Positions 45,816 to 59,663 are shown, counted from the first letter of the stretch. The stretch: DNA of 64,000 nucleotides from Lunularia cruciata (GCA_948567375.1 OX419756.1:54264333-54328332), one strand, 5' to 3'. Made by a program: numbers and translations. The notes: a model not told the origin generated them from the letters alone.

Positions 45816-46306
45816 GAGTTCTTGTTTAATGTGAAAATTATTAGCAAACTCATGCAGCATAACCTAGTGCAACTTCTAAGGTGGTACCATGAGAGAGTAG
45901 CTTTTACTTGTGTACAAACTTATGCAAGTCTAGATAGCAAAATGGGTGTCTAGATAGCCTCAATTTCAAACCTAGAAGAACTACTATAGCCTAGGACCAA
46001 AGATATACATTAGATATTGGGTGGGGTTGTAGCGGCATTGGTGTATCTCCACAAGGAATGGGAGCAACACACGGTGCACAAAGATATCAAGGCCAACAAT
46101 GTGATGCTAGACAATGAATTCAACATAAGGTTAGGAGATTTTGGGTTGGCCAGAGTTTCCAAGCATAATAATGCACTTGCCAACACCATTGTGGTAAGTA
46201 CTCTTGATGTATAGCTCTCAAGATTGGACAATTAGGCAAAGCAACTAACAAAATAGATGTGTCCATTTTTGGAGCTATAGCTTTGGAGGTGGGCTGCAAT
46301 AGATAA
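45816..46306 (+). pseudogene. L-type lectin-receptor-like kinase fragment
   Basis: This is a piece of a plant receptor kinase domain in at least three frame segments. EFLFNVKIISKLMQHNLVQL (from 45816) is kinase subdomain III-IV. GGVVAALVYLHKEWEQHTVH, KDIKANNVMLDNEF and RLGDFGLARVSKHN (46020-46180) cover the catalytic loop, with HRD changed to HKD, and the DFG motif. GKATNKIDVSIFGAIALEVG (46236-46295) is the segment after the activation loop. The YLHEEWEQ and NVMLD wording is characteristic of L-type lectin receptor kinases of land plants. No lectin or transmembrane part is visible. Stops and a frameshift show it is a relic. Confidence 0.8.
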
Positions 46307-48299
46307 GCACTTGATACATAATCAGAAATCAATGAGATTATTCTAGTCAATTGAGTCTAGAACCTATACAAATAAAACCATTTGATTGATGTTGTAAATA
46401 AGAACTTAGATACCATTAAAACACATTCAACTTGCAAAGGTATAAATTCATTGGAAATTGCCCCAAAGTTCTCTATATTTGAGTTTTGCTCTATCTAATT
46501 AGGTTTATCCTACACCAAAACATTCCTTCAACCGTGCTCACCTTAAAAAATTGTTCTCACGTGTCCTCAATGGACATGAAAACATGGGATCAAGATCCAA
46601 TATGCAAGCAAATAGTAAAGATGTCATTTATATACTTGAAATCTTAGGAAGAGGTAGAGAGTCACGATGGAATTTAAGTTGGTATGACAAAGCATGAATA
46701 TCAATTCTTGATCCATACTCTAGTTTGAAGCTCTTTTCACTACCTCCTTGAATACCAATTAAGATAGATTCCTTGACCGGGTCATGTATACTAGAAAATG
46801 AACCATAAAGACAAAAGAACACATACTCCTCAGACATTGAAGTTGTGGTAGGTTTAGTAAACTTGGTTGATTAATGAAGCACTTAAAACTATAGCAAAAG
46901 AGCCCACGAGGTAGAAAACACATCACATTGTCTGATTATAGGAGCTTACTCAAACCAAGATAAATAAACAAATAAGAAAAAATCTACATAAAAGGCAAGA
47001 AATATATCAATGATGACCTAGAAATGAGATGACTTCTCCATTGATCCAAGGGACTAATATTCTAATTTTTGAACTGTAAATATATTTGCCTTGTCATGTG
47101 ACTATCACAAAAAAGATGCATTTCTTTGTATTTCAACACCTAATGTCCATGACCCTATTTTTCTTTAACATGGCATTGCTTCAAGACCATAGAATCAAAA
47201 AATCCCTAATCTACAATGAATTTAGCTCACTCACAAAAGACAAATAGTCATAATCTATATGGTCTATAATCCTCAATCCTTCAAAATTGGCACAAACTAG
47301 ACTAAGTTTGATTACAATGAAGTTACTAAAAAGAGTAAAAATAAAGCTCTACAAGGATATTATCTATCATACAATTAGACCATACAAGCTTCATTTCATC
47401 CCACCTTGTCTAAATCAAAAAATAAAGAGCACTACCTATGTCAATCAAAGCAATGGTAGGTGAAACAAGAGTAATTGCTTGTCCATCTTTTGACAAGTAA
47501 TGAAGTCAAATAATGATAACCAATAGATTAAAACCACAATAACTTGGAAATAATCTCCAAGAAAGGAATAAATTGCACCAGAGAAACTTGAGCTCATAGG
47601 CAACAACAAACACAAGGATTCCACTTATTAACCTAAATAATTAGCACATTATATAATCATTTATTGCATCAAGAGAAAATTGAGCTGATTAGTAATAGTG
47701 AACACAAGGAATTTGCTTATTTAACCTGAATAATGAGCAACAAAGCACATTATTTAATCATCCATTAAACATATGAAGAAGCAAGAGAAGTCCACCTATG
47801 TATTTTTTGAACTCAATACACATGTGCTCTCTATTGGTCCTCTGATTATGCACTTTTTGCCCACACATTGTACATGTAAGAGCTCCCGCCAAGACTTGTT
47901 TTTGCTTTCATGTCACACCTTCTTGGGGCTACCATGTCGTCTTTAATTACAAGCAATTGTAATGTTAACCTCTCAAAGATTTTGGAGGGTGATGGGATGA
48001 TAGGTATGAGCATAAAGCACACAAAAATTTGAAATGGTGTACAAGGGAGAGACTAGTAAAATTGGTGAAATTTTCACTTTCAAGGCAAAAGCAATGGCAT
48101 AACTATAAGGAAACAATAGAAATAGGTAGACTCCACAATTGTAATAGCCATTTTCATCATTTCATGATGTAGTGTCACAATTTATCTCTCACTTGATGAC
48201 GTAGATACCGTAGTTCCAATAAAGGAAATCATAAGAATCACTTAATAAATTTGAGACTTTTCTAACTCTCTATTGAATTATTTCATGGGTAATTGTGTT
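46307..48299. other. AT-rich intergenic DNA, nothing recognised
   Basis: AT-rich sequence with only short chance open frames. An imperfect duplication around 47575-47780 (tgcaccagagaaacttgagc and tgcatcaagagaaaattgagc, each followed by a similar 60 bp) is the only structure I see. Confidence 0.45.
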
Positions 48300-49275
48300 A
48301 ATGAGGTGGACCACTCTATAGCAACAACTCCTCAATTGTAAAAGATTTCCATCTAATGATCGTGCTAATCATCTCAATGACAAGCTTCTCAAAAATTTGC
48401 AATTTCCTTAAGATTAAAGGTGACATTGCCAAATCAAAGACCAATAATAGCATAAGTGGCCCAATGACCATGAGGGATATTTTCAATGTATCTTGTTGTT
48501 GCAAAAATTTCTCCTCCAATTCTTCAATGCTTCTTGGAAAGAGCTAGCGGTATCTGCATATGCACACGCCCAAAAAGCACTCTTACAATCAATCTCAAAT
48601 TTGCTACCAATATTCTTCACAATGTGAAAGCAATACTAACGGGTTGTGCAAGAGAAAGGACTTTGGCACATGCTTCAATTAAGCCCTTTTCTTTATTGTT
48701 AATGATTCATTTCTTGAAAATTGATGTTTGGAGTTACTTCCTTCAATTGTGTAACAAACAAGCTCCATGTCTACTTGCATTCATTTGATGCCAATCCACA
48801 AGCTAGGATTATCAATTTATTCTCAAAATCTATCCTTACCGCAAAAAAATTTGTTGGATGAAGGAAGTTATTTGTGAAGTTGCATCAACTGTCATAAACT
48901 TTTACATATGCATGAAAGCTTTGCATGGAGCTTCAGGACAAAAAAAATTCCATTCAAAGCATTGAATCATACTACCATTTTTCACAATTTCCACCCGTTT
49001 GAGAAAATAAATTATCTTGGGGTCCACCTCAATCAACCTCCACACATAGCTTTATGTGATCCAAAATAAATCATTTGTGCATCTATAGATTCTTGTAGCA
49101 ATACTTGTTTTGCTTTTGCCGTAGTGCTATAACTAAGTTCAATGTTATGAGTCCTTTTGAAGTAGACTTGAATGATCTTTGGTTTCATGGTTGAATTGAT
49201 CTCCAATGATCATTCTCAAAGTTTCTCAACCACCCATTTGTGATCAGATTGAGAACCTCTTAGTCTTGCATAATT
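48300..49275 (-). pseudogene. MULE (Mutator-like) transposase relic
   Basis: On the minus strand, pieces in different frames follow the MULE order: NGWLRNF; VYFKRTHNIELSYSTTAKAK; LIEVDPKIIYFLKR; KAFMHM-KFMTVDAT (first catalytic Asp region); AVRIDFENKLIILACGLASN; EKGLIEACAKVL; HCVKNIGSKFEIDCKSAFW; YIENIPHGHWATYAI; FGNVTFNLKEIANF. This is the MULE/FAR1-type transposase core, lacking its zinc-binding ends in what I could read. Many stops and frame changes indicate long decay. Terminal inverted repeats were not found. Confidence 0.75.
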
Positions 49276-52062
49276 TCCTTGCCAAGAATGATCTATGTTC
49301 AAGTACATCATTGATATTTCTTGTGTTAGTTTCTTGAAGATAGCTCAAAGATTTTAAGTGCAATCTGAATCTCATGGGGTCATACGACACTTTAGAACCA
49401 TTCTTTTGTCATTGTGTGACTTCACATCAAAACTATAATTTTTCTTTGCAATATGGTCTTGAGCAACAAGTTTGACATCATAGAAAGAGTCATACACAAT
49501 GCTTATAAAAATGTTTGGATGTTGGCAAGATTTAAGCTAAGACCAAGCAAGGAGCATGATCATGGATCATTTCATTGGACAAGTTTGGTCAGTTTTTGTA
49601 CATACAACATGCAATAGATGAAGCTCTGAGTGAGGTCTGGTGGTACAAAGATCCGCATCTGAAACGGAAATATGTCAAAATGGGTCTGGTGTGCCATGTT
49701 AGGTGTGGAGGTCTTTACACAAGTGCAATTTCACTAGTGACTCTCTTGTCCAATGGTGATTCTTGGCAGACTTTCAGGGGCAGATTTTGGTTAAAACATA
49801 TTGTGAAATAAGAGTAAATATGTTCATATTGTGAAATTGCTATAAAAACTTTTGGTTATGAACACAATGTTCATGACTGCAACCCAGCTGCTTAGCAAAG
49901 CTTTTCCTCAATTCAACTCAAATTCTATGGTGCATACGTTCGCAAGATATTAATCTAGAAAGCCAAATGAAATATACAGAATTTATTGTTTTCTCTATGT
50001 TCAACTTGAGTTTAACATTTGAGCATGAAATGTGAAAAAAATAAATTTCCCAAAATTAAAGAAAAAACTGCCACAAGATTCATTAGGGTTCTCTAATTAA
50101 CCGAACAAGGAACCGGACAAGGAACATCTTATTTTCCTTATTGAGCTTGATGGGGTCTTCCATTCTTCTTGTTATCCTACGCTGTCGCCTCTTTCCCGTC
50201 CACACGTGCATCAGGTGTAGACATGTTTCCATGATCGCAAGAGTGTCCCACACCTCATCTTGTCGAATCCCTCTATAATCTGTGGAGCCTCTTGTGAGAT
50301 TAGCAAGTCATATACCTTTGTGGTTCTCGGGTTCCAGGGAGGTCAGACCTCTTCGATATATCGAATGATTAATTTTTGGCCGAGATAAAACCCAAATCTT
50401 CACAGATATTAAATCACTGAAAGGACTTCTCAAATGTCAAAATCAAGAGGATTGTTGATCAGTCATTATCTTATCACTTTGATAGTTTTAAAGTAAACTT
50501 AGTTTTGATTGTTGACTGCTTCTCAACGACTGGCATATATCCTCTTGCCCCACCACACGATGTCCACTTTTGGTCCAAGTTTGCGAGGTGTCTACATTTA
50601 TGTCTCGTCATCCACTGGGACATTCCTGGCCCTCGACTACCAATGCTTATAAGAAGAGATGATCCTCACTGCACACTGCAACGAAAGTAGTAGAACTTAG
50701 CCTCTAGATGTGCGAGCACAACACAATTCAGCTTTGGTGGATTAATTGTCATGTTAAAGATTTGAGATCTCATCTTTGAGGTTTTTAAGGAGTTCTGACA
50801 CTTGTGTTACCTCCCGACATGCGGAATGCAATTTGACGGGACTACTTCAAACAGTTCGGAGACCACATTACAGATCCATACTTTCAGGATGATAAAGCCT
50901 GTGGCATTTCCCTATTCTCCATGAAACGATGTCTCGCCGATCCAAGTCTCAGTACATGATGACTTCTGGTAGGATTAATGATTTTATTTATGTATCTTCT
51001 TGAGACTGGCTATCTATCAGTTGCCTCTCATCGGTTTGTAAGTCCAATCTCGGCCCCCAACCACCGAGACGAATGCCTTTAACATTCCGCCGGACATTCC
51101 TAAGGTGTTGCGAAGGGTGTCTTCAACCTTTTAGCTCTACTTGTATTCAATGACTTGTGCTGTACTTGCAGGACGTAGTTTTCAGATTGTGCCAAATTGA
51201 CTCTAAATTAAAGTCTCAAAATATATCGGACATTGTTCGAAGCTTTCGCCATAAGTTCTCTGACTGTACACCAAGAACATGTAGAGGGATATACAAGAGT
51301 CAGAGGCTCTTAACTCACATCTGACATCGAAGTCTCAGGAGATCTAATAAGATGGAAACCGTATAAAGCTACTGCAATAGACTCTCGTATTGTGCACCAT
51401 GACACGTAGGATATGAAAGCTAGCCTAGCCTAAAATCGGTTATTCTACTTCAATTCAGATATCCGTGAATGGAACTAGAAGGCAGCGCATAATAGTCGGG
51501 ATAATTGGTCAATATGGAAGAGAAAGGTTATACCTGACGACGACGGAGTCCACGGACGACCAACACACCGGTGCGGCTGAGCCCACATCCCATACCGCCC
51601 GCAAGACGATTGTACACATGATTGTGCTCCGTAATACACACTTGTCACTTGAGAAGCGCAACCAAACCTTGATCTCAGGTTGCGTTAGAGAATTGGTAGC
51701 AGAGAACTGCCCAATTCATACCATGAAAAACATCAGCAACGAGCTCCTAAGCTGAGATATTACCTGTTTCACGTATAGCTGAAGCTCCAGAATATGTAAT
51801 CGATTATCCATAACGTATCAATCTCACATATACAATTATGTACACGAAACGACAACACATCAAAGACCCTTCCACCGATCTAGTACACGATTAACTTTAA
51901 GGGTGGTGCTTGCTCTGTGTAGATACTGGATCTACATCTAAAATAATGTCGGTCTGCTTTCTATCTATCGATGTTGGGGAGTGAAAAGACTGCCGCTGTC
52001 ACCCAAGTCAGTTGTTTCCTACAAGGTCCAAAGCTGCATGCAGAAGAGCTGTCGCTTTCTCC
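49276..52062. other. 3' flank of the TBC gene; composition boundary, no recognised gene
   Basis: The AT-rich transposon-like sequence gives way near 50050-50100 to more balanced composition that continues through the TBC gene. A plus-strand frame at 49575-49811 and one at 51465-51755 have no recognisable motifs. The last 100 or so bases are probably the TBC 3' untranslated region. Confidence 0.4.
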
Positions 52063-55000
52063 TCACATTCTCAGTTCATCAGCCACTCGCAATAGATGGT
52101 GAATATCCGTCGTTGGGTAGTTTTGCAATAGCTTCAGATTTGTGGTAAAATCACCGGCTAATAGTCTACTCCTCACACAGAGAAGCATGGAACAGCAAAC
52201 TCGTAACAAGATTTCCTGTAAGAAAATTTGATAGGCAGACTTAGCACCACGTGGCTATGAAAGCAGAAGTAAGTGAACATAGCATCGAAGGCACATCGTC
52301 GCAAGACATACTGCATAATGAAATACAGAACCAATTGTAAACAACCCGGTTCCATACGCACGTCTGACAGGACTGACTATGATGGTGACTCAGTAACAAT
52401 CGTCAGAGGACATACATAACCTTTGATAGGACTGGCAGAAACGCAAAAGTACTCACAAGTGGTCCATCAGGGTTGCTTAGCAGAGAGTCCCAGAGTCGGA
52501 GACAATCAGGAAAGTCGAACTCTTGTGTCAGCAAGAGCGTTATCCACCTGAAAGCATAGAACTGAGGATTGACCTAGAGAAAAAATTGCCAGACAAGTAT
52601 AGGCACACTAATTAGGAAGCACTAATAGGTCATGACAGAAAACATAAAGAGCCTTGCTTGTGCCTCCAGCTTGAGACTTGAAATGAAGTGTACGGAAAGC
52701 TTCTGGTCGCATTATTTGAGTGTAAATGAAGTGTGTGATCCTTCAATTTTGACTTTCAAAAGTAAAAACTTTATGATGCTTTGAGCAACTACGGTTGGAA
52801 ACACAAGCAACATACCTTAGAGGTCACTTCGAGGTGTCGCCACAATTCTTCGTCGTGTTTCTTCAGAAGCGAATTTAATTGACTGATCGTTGAACGTATT
52901 CCCACGGCACTATTGTCCAATTGCTGGCAGAAATGATCCCGAAAATCACTCAGAAGCTCCACAAAGCAAAAGAAGGCGTCCGCCTCCGCATGGGCCTGGA
53001 TGCACATGCAGAACGTCAGTGTCACGGACTAATAGCAAACTTCTTAAATGCATAAGAGACTTTGAGCTAGGTACTTCTGGGGGTGTCAGGTTCTGTAGAG
53101 TAGAATGTCGAACTGACCACATGCCTGTCCAGTGCAAACTTAAATAGAAGTGACGGTACCGTAGCCACGATAGCGAGTCGGAATGTTGAGAGTTACGAAA
53201 CTAATAGACCTACGTCAGCGTTCTCTTCTCTCGTCAAAATTCAATTTCTCTGTAGTAGGAACACAGGTTTACGTTTCAAAAACTGCTACTGTGTTGTGTT
53301 AATCATGCATTGCTATCTCTAAGTTCAGGACTGAACAAGCAACTCACAGCGTAAAATTCATCCGCGTCTGTCTTGAATACATAGTACAAAGGAGCAAGCA
53401 CTTCGTTCATGCCTTGAACATATCGTATTCCAGGGTTCAATTTTGCAAAAATGAACAAAGCGCGCCTCAAAGCTTCCTGTTTCATGCATGTCGACCGCAC
53501 CACAAAACCAGATGAGAAGTTAATGTATCTACAAATCTCTTACAAAGTAGTCAGCGTTAGTAACCAGAATAAGAACAGGGAAGCATGATCGCGTAGTTTG
53601 CAAAGCCCAAGTCAAGCCCAGGTCTACTGTGAGAACGAGGTGAGGAGATGCCTAGTAACAGTCTCAGAGAAGAGAAAGCAATTCCCAACTCGCAAGGCAC
53701 GTACCTGATTTTCGTGGGCGACATCATTGTCCCCGCAGAAAAACTGAATATCAGGATGTGTGCGCTTGACATCCCGATCGATCTGCTCTGATAGTTCAGT
53801 ATCCTGCAAAGGAAAGTGGGGTAGATCAGAGAACTTCCTGAATGAATGAACTTACAATCATGTAAGAATGCAGAGACATTCCTGAATTCTATCCCGTACA
53901 ACTGATGTGGAAATAAATTACGCAGGATATTGGCATTGACAGGATTTCAATTCGCATGATTAATTATTTAGTAACTGGCTCAAAATGGCACAGTTCGCTG
54001 AACGGTTGAGAAATAGCACAACTCAAATTCTTAAAAGACAAACAACCTGAAAGAATTGGTGCCACACGCTGGTCGACCCAAGACTGAGTGGATGATCATC
54101 GTGTGTGATATCATGTCTCGGAAGAAACCCTCTGCCACCATTTTCGTTCATGGCTTCTTCATACGCCGCCTTTCTCCGTGTAAGTTCCGACTGTACAATA
54201 GACAATCATTGCGGAACACAGTAGCAAACCTTGACCGGTTCAGTCGAAGCCTTCCACGCTTGAGAACATCTTTGAACGTTCTCAAGTCGGCGAAACTAAA
54301 TATATGGTTGCGCTATAAACCAGATTCAAGTTTTCTCGTCCAGGCTTGTCGTGGGACATCGACAATTCTCAGAGATGAAGTCAAGACAAGTGCTGACAAT
54401 CCAGATTGGAGCAACATCTCTACATGCGGATGCGACTTAGGCTTTCTCGCAATACCAGCATAAATAGAAGTTCAGATTTACAAAGGTTTATAGGTTAAGG
54501 TGATCTCCGATCACCTTTACCTATATAACTGACGATAATCAAATGCTACTCGTCAGTTTACGATGGTGGAGTGCTCAAACTGAAGTAAGTTATTTTACCG
54601 GATTCACAAGTAGCTCCTCTCTGAACACATTATATTCATCACGTTTTTTCTTCAGCTCAGTGTCCCAATCCTCTCGATTTCGTGGTAAATAACCGAGAAG
54701 AAGCTGCACCATGACAAGCATAAAATCGTTAACTGTGATTGTTTGAAGGTTGATTGGATTGTTTCAGTACATTGTGACAGTATGTTCGACACGTTCTGAA
54801 TTTCTCTATCATCGGGTCACATCCTCGTCACTGGACTCGACCAAACTGGACATAACTCTGTTCCGTACATTGATTTAAAACATTGTCACTACAGGAGATA
54901 GGATGGTAGACATCCATTTTGGCTTACAGTAGAAACTTTTTACCTTTTTGAGGAGACGCTTTTGAGAGGACCTTTACAAGCAAGAATAGATAACCCCAAA

Positions 55001-56075
55001 CAAGAGATTTGAGGGCGGGCACTTACTTTCCAGGTTGTCGACCGAATGCTCCCCACATCGGGTATCCCTTGAGCCGACATGCGCTGAAGCTCTGCTATAT
55101 GTATGCGTTTCCTGGACAACTGAAAAAAGATACTGGGAGGCGTCTATAAGCTGCATAGAATGCTGAAAACTAAAATTTACAGTGTCTTGGTTTTACTTTC
55201 AACTTGGTAGGCTACCGACAAGATTGGGAACAGAATAAACTACTGCTCCGCATCTGCTAGGAGAAAATTGGTATGCTTATCAACTTAGAAACATGGGAGT
55301 GGATTTAACGGCATTTCCTACGGTGAGAGTGTACGTAGAATCAAGGACGCTATTTATACTACACAAAATCCAGTTAATTGCAGCTGCTATCTCCTTAGGA
55401 GGCGACGAAAACTGCTCAAACTATCCACATTCATGTCATTTCCCATCGCCCACTTTCGTAGCCACTAGTTTAAGGAGTTTCATAAGCGCTAGTTTATTCT
55501 GCATAGTGGAGCTGATCAGAGACTAAAGAAACACCCATTGTAGCTCAGTTTAGATCACGAAACCAGAATTTATTCTCTTTGCGTTACACGCTGTAACCAA
55601 CAGTAAGAGAAAAATCATTAGCCCTTGATGTGGGAGTCGATTGTATTAATACCTCAACCATGAAAAGTTCAACCCTGGCATCCACAGACGAACTTCTCTT
55701 GGACGACTGCTCGGCTTCAGTTGTACGTGTTGTTGGCAAAGAAGAGGCCGACTGGAGAACTGGGAAACTGTAAGGAGTCTCCGAATTACTCCGCAGTATA
55801 GTACTAGAGTTCACTGCTCCATTACCGGCTTTCAAACTCCGAGCTCCAGCTTCCTCTCGCCTATCGGAATTATCGGCTTCCTGTACCTTTCCTTTCTCAC
55901 TTCTCCCATAGTCGTCACTTGCTTGTTGCTTCAATTTTTCCTGGTCCCTTCCCCCGCTCTCAGGGACTGTTTTAGATTTGTGACGTGGAGAACTCGACCA
56001 GGCTGGGCTGTTGAGCCATGATGGCACTGGTCTTGCACTCCCAACAGCTCCTCCACTTTTGCCAGTAGCCATCAT
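52063..56075 (-). CDS. TBC-domain Rab GTPase-activating protein (TBC1D13-like; 9 exons, 480 aa)
   Basis: This protein speeds GTP hydrolysis on Rab GTPases at endomembranes. Exons (minus strand): 56075-55653, 55119-55027, 54703-54599, 54190-54047, 53803-53705, 53476-53348, 52995-52816, 52573-52457, 52215-52063. All introns are GT-AG and all junctions phase 0 (1443 nt). The Ser-rich, charged N terminus (about 140 residues) is probably disordered. The TBC domain follows: QGIPDVGSIRSTTWKLLLGYLP, then IDRDVKRTHPD with the catalytic Arg finger, YVQGMNEVLAPLYYVF with the Gln finger, AEADAFFCFVELL, and QFYAFRWITLLLTQEF. The C terminus is LLRVADELRM. Order and length fit the TBC1D13 subfamily found in plants and animals, and both catalytic fingers are intact. 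Two adjacent ATGs open exon 1; the first is used here. Target Rab unknown. Confidence 0.93.
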
Positions 56076-57330
56076 TCAGAAGTAAAATTATTAACAAGGG
56101 TAGGAATAACCACTAACAACTTCTGAATTTTAATTGATGCAGAATGTTTTCAACGGGAAAACGCAATTTCGAAGGGTCGAGATCCTCTTCTTGTAGATAT
56201 ATCCCAGCTATTCTTGCACTAAATGAAGTCCGAAACGTGTATGTACCTCAAAGCCCAGCAGTGATGACTCCTCTAAAGCTTCGATCCTACCTAGAAGCAT
56301 TCACGCACCAGTCGCATGAGTTGGGCCAGAAACCTATGCCTACCGGAGACCAACTTCTCAATATGCAATCTCCGATATCCACAATCGCAGATTATCCAAT
56401 TCCCTGAAAATTCCTGCACAGTCCTGTGTCCCCAGACATCCACAGAAGCCGCAATCTCAGCGATTCCTGTAATTCTTCACCGACCCGATGTCTACAGATT
56501 CACTGTTCGCAAGGAAGCTGCTGATCGCAACGTCGACTTTTTCGGCTTCAGGAAGATGTACGCACAAACCACAAAGATCATTCCAAAACCCTAAGCACAA
56601 ATAATGATAATTCCCGAAAACCGCGCACCACGCAAAATCTCCCTCCTACGTCTCGTTACGCGAAAAGCAGGCTCCATCGTCGGTACTAATACAACGCCAT
56701 CAATCTTCGTAGAATTGCATCGTTCAGAGCTCGCTCCACCATCACACTAGTCAATGCTGAACGAAGAAACTGAACACACCAGTCCAAGATCAACGATCAA
56801 TGGAACAAACAAACAAACCAAGAAGGACCGCAATTCGGCCCTTAACACCAACGCTGGCTGTCTGATTGGGACACCTGACCTTGTCAGCTAGCTAGCAGCT
56901 CATCGATCATCTAATTTACACATCACGGTAGTCAGTATTGGAGTGGCAGTGGCGAAAATACTGCCGAAAGGCCAGCTTCCCTTCCCCTTCCTGTCTTCCA
57001 CTGCAAACGACACTCGAGCATTCACTTCCTTTGCCTCCCCTTCCCCTGCCAGCCCAGTCCTTACCTCTTCACTCCCCAGCCTAGTCCAGACCCGCCCCGA
57101 ACCATCTTTCCCTGCTACCCCGCACTTGCACATCGCCGCCCTTGCAAGCCCTGCCTAGCACGGACGTTCATTCCTCTTCTCCTCCCTTCACTTTCACTTC
57201 CCTCCGAAGGGAGGGAAGTGAAAGTGACCTGCTCCGGACCTGCTCCGGACCTGCTCCGGACCTTCAACCCTCTGTTCCTCCCCTCCGGCTCGATTCATAT
57301 CATGAAAATTTTTTCGTTTTACTGCATGTA
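56076..57330 (-). promoter_or_regulatory. TBC gene upstream region, CpG-rich, with hairpin and 11-bp repeats
   Basis: This GC-richer flank of the TBC start codon probably holds its 5' untranslated region and promoter. At 57187-57226 an 18-bp perfect inverted repeat (arms TCACTTTCACTTCCCTCC) has a 4-base loop. It is followed at once by three exact CCTGCTCCGGA units (57227-57259). No TATA box or further gene was found. Confidence 0.5.
57187..57226. repeat. 18-bp perfect hairpin next to triple 11-bp repeat
   Basis: The arms TCACTTTCACTTCCCTCC (57187-57204) and its exact complement (57209-57226) flank GAAG. Three CCTGCTCCGGA units follow directly. There is no U-run after the hairpin, and it lies outside any coding region. 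Confidence 0.85.
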
Positions 57331-59663
57331 CATTAAGTTTAAAAATGTATCTTTACCAAACAATTTGAACTAAAAAATGGTCAAAAAGACAAAATTACAG
57401 AAGGAAGGAAAATGCGACCACATAGCACACATGAAGGAATGGAGGGGAAGACCCATGAAGCCGTAAGGATATAAGAAAGAGGTAAACTTATTAGTGTAAG
57501 TCATATTTACTAAAAAATATATGCCACCTTATCAAGTCTATGGATTTGAGTGACCGTGTGAACAGGTTATTTATATTACCCTTTACTCTAGATTAACCAC
57601 GAACTCGCCCATTCTCTCTACATAGAATATATTGACTTGTACGGACAATTTTAGTATAAAAGAACCGTCTCTAATGGTGTTGAGTTGTAGGATCTTGAAA
57701 CGTCAAACACGTCCAAAACGCGAAAAAGCGATTTACAAAGTTTTAACTCCAAATTTCTGTGAACAAGTTTTCATGAACGGTTCCATTTACTTTGGAAATT
57801 TGTTTAAAAATGAATTAGACTTGGTAGCTAAAAATGTAGTACATGATAATTCAACGATGCTCTTTAATTCTCTATAAAACACTCAATTTTTATTGTCAAT
57901 GTTCACAATTATTTCATTTAAGATAATTTTTTTTCATCGAACAATGAAAATCCTTTCGAAATTTACTTGCAAATCATTTGGATTTGCGTGCTTAAATTTA
58001 GTTAAATATATGGTAATCCAACTGTGCTTATTAATTCCTTTCAAGCCATCGATATCAAAATTGAATTCCAGTTCATTATATTTGATTTGGGTCAATGCCG
58101 AGAAACATGGGACGGAAAGTAAGAAAACATGGAGGGTAGAGGATAAGAAGACCTGTCAAAGGATAAAAACAAGAACATCACATGGACTAATTTGTCTTGT
58201 AACATTAAGGATATCAGAATTAAGTCTATAATTAATATGGGATCTAAACCTCTAGAGCATCTAAAGAAGCACCTTTTTTTTCTTTCTGATAAAGTATCAA
58301 TTAGTGGTTTTTATGAAGCAAAGTAAATTACATATCTATTATATAAATAGATATATGAACTGAGAAAGTGATCATTATAAATAATATATTAATTATCATA
58401 TGATATATTGCAAAAAACTTTAAATTAATATTCATTTCTATAGAATTATAACATTAAAAGTACAAAGAGTACACCTTATTGTATACCATATATTTCGATG
58501 TTTTTCAATCACTTCTCTTCTTCTTACTCCTTTAAGAAGCTAGGAAATCATCTACTAAAAAATTGCATCTTATAACCATAATGTTTGCAACTATGAGATA
58601 TTCATCTCATAGTGGCAAACATTCAATTCTATGTAAATTTTCATCCACTCATCTTGTCAATAATTCTATATAAAATTATTTTCTAATCTAGATCGTTGAT
58701 AATATCATGACTTTATTCTCTCAAAAATACATAAATTTGCTCTAACTTCATAAAATAGATATTTCCAAACTCAATTACCAATTTTCATCAACTAATTTTT
58801 TTGTAAGGAATACAAATACTACTTCATTTCCACTCTCTTATACTATTGTAAAAAACACATCTTTGATGCTATCATTTAATGCCTTCTTGATTAGTGTCAT
58901 GTGTGGTAACTCTTTGTCCTCCACAATGCTATTAGGTCATATGCACTCTTATTTATTATTGGTAGTGCAATTCTCATGAGTCAATAGTAAAGATAAAGAT
59001 AAAATGCACTAATGCATAGTTGATAGTTAAATCTAGGAGCTTGCACTCTTACCAAACATAAGAGCAAAGATGCATGTTGTGACATTCTAAGTTACTTGTA
59101 CAAACAAGAACTAAGAATCTTATAGAGCTCAATCTAAGTTAGTACTTGATTTATGCGTAAGAATTACTTACAAAGATGTATTATATACAACAAATGTCCA
59201 TACAAAGAATACATAAAATCCAATCAAGAAGACATAAAATGTAAGCGGTTCACTTTTGAATTCAAAGCTAAGTCCAATAGACAACATACAAAGGGATTTA
59301 TTTTCATCAAGAAAAGATCACATAATGTGCAATATCATGATCTTTATGTAAGTCCTAGATTGAACTCAAAGCATCCATTTATTAACTTTAATGCATCTAG
59401 TAAACTAACACCAAAATATACCTATGTTGACCCATATGATGAAAGTATTACACCCTATCAAGAGGAGTGCTAAATAATAATATCCCTTGCTTCCTTTACT
59501 CTTTAGAATCCCCATGGGATTGAAAGATAAATATGCAAAGCTTACCAAGAAGACACCTAATGATATAATACAAGATACATAAACAATCTCTGCCTTGTCT
59601 TGTATTGTCCATCTATGAAAACATATTATATAGATGCATCTTATCAAATACTTCTATTGCTAA
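57331..59663. other. AT-rich intergenic DNA, nothing recognised
   Basis: The balanced composition of the TBC island stops sharply near 57300 and AT-rich sequence follows. Open frames at 57632-57877, 57893-58231 and 59153-59473 show no family motif, and their composition is that expected of AT-rich noncoding DNA. Confidence 0.45.

Noticed and set aside
57893-59473. Plus-strand frames at 57893-58231 and 59153-59473 as genes
   Set aside because: AT-rich composition, no domain motif, no splice context; compatible with chance.
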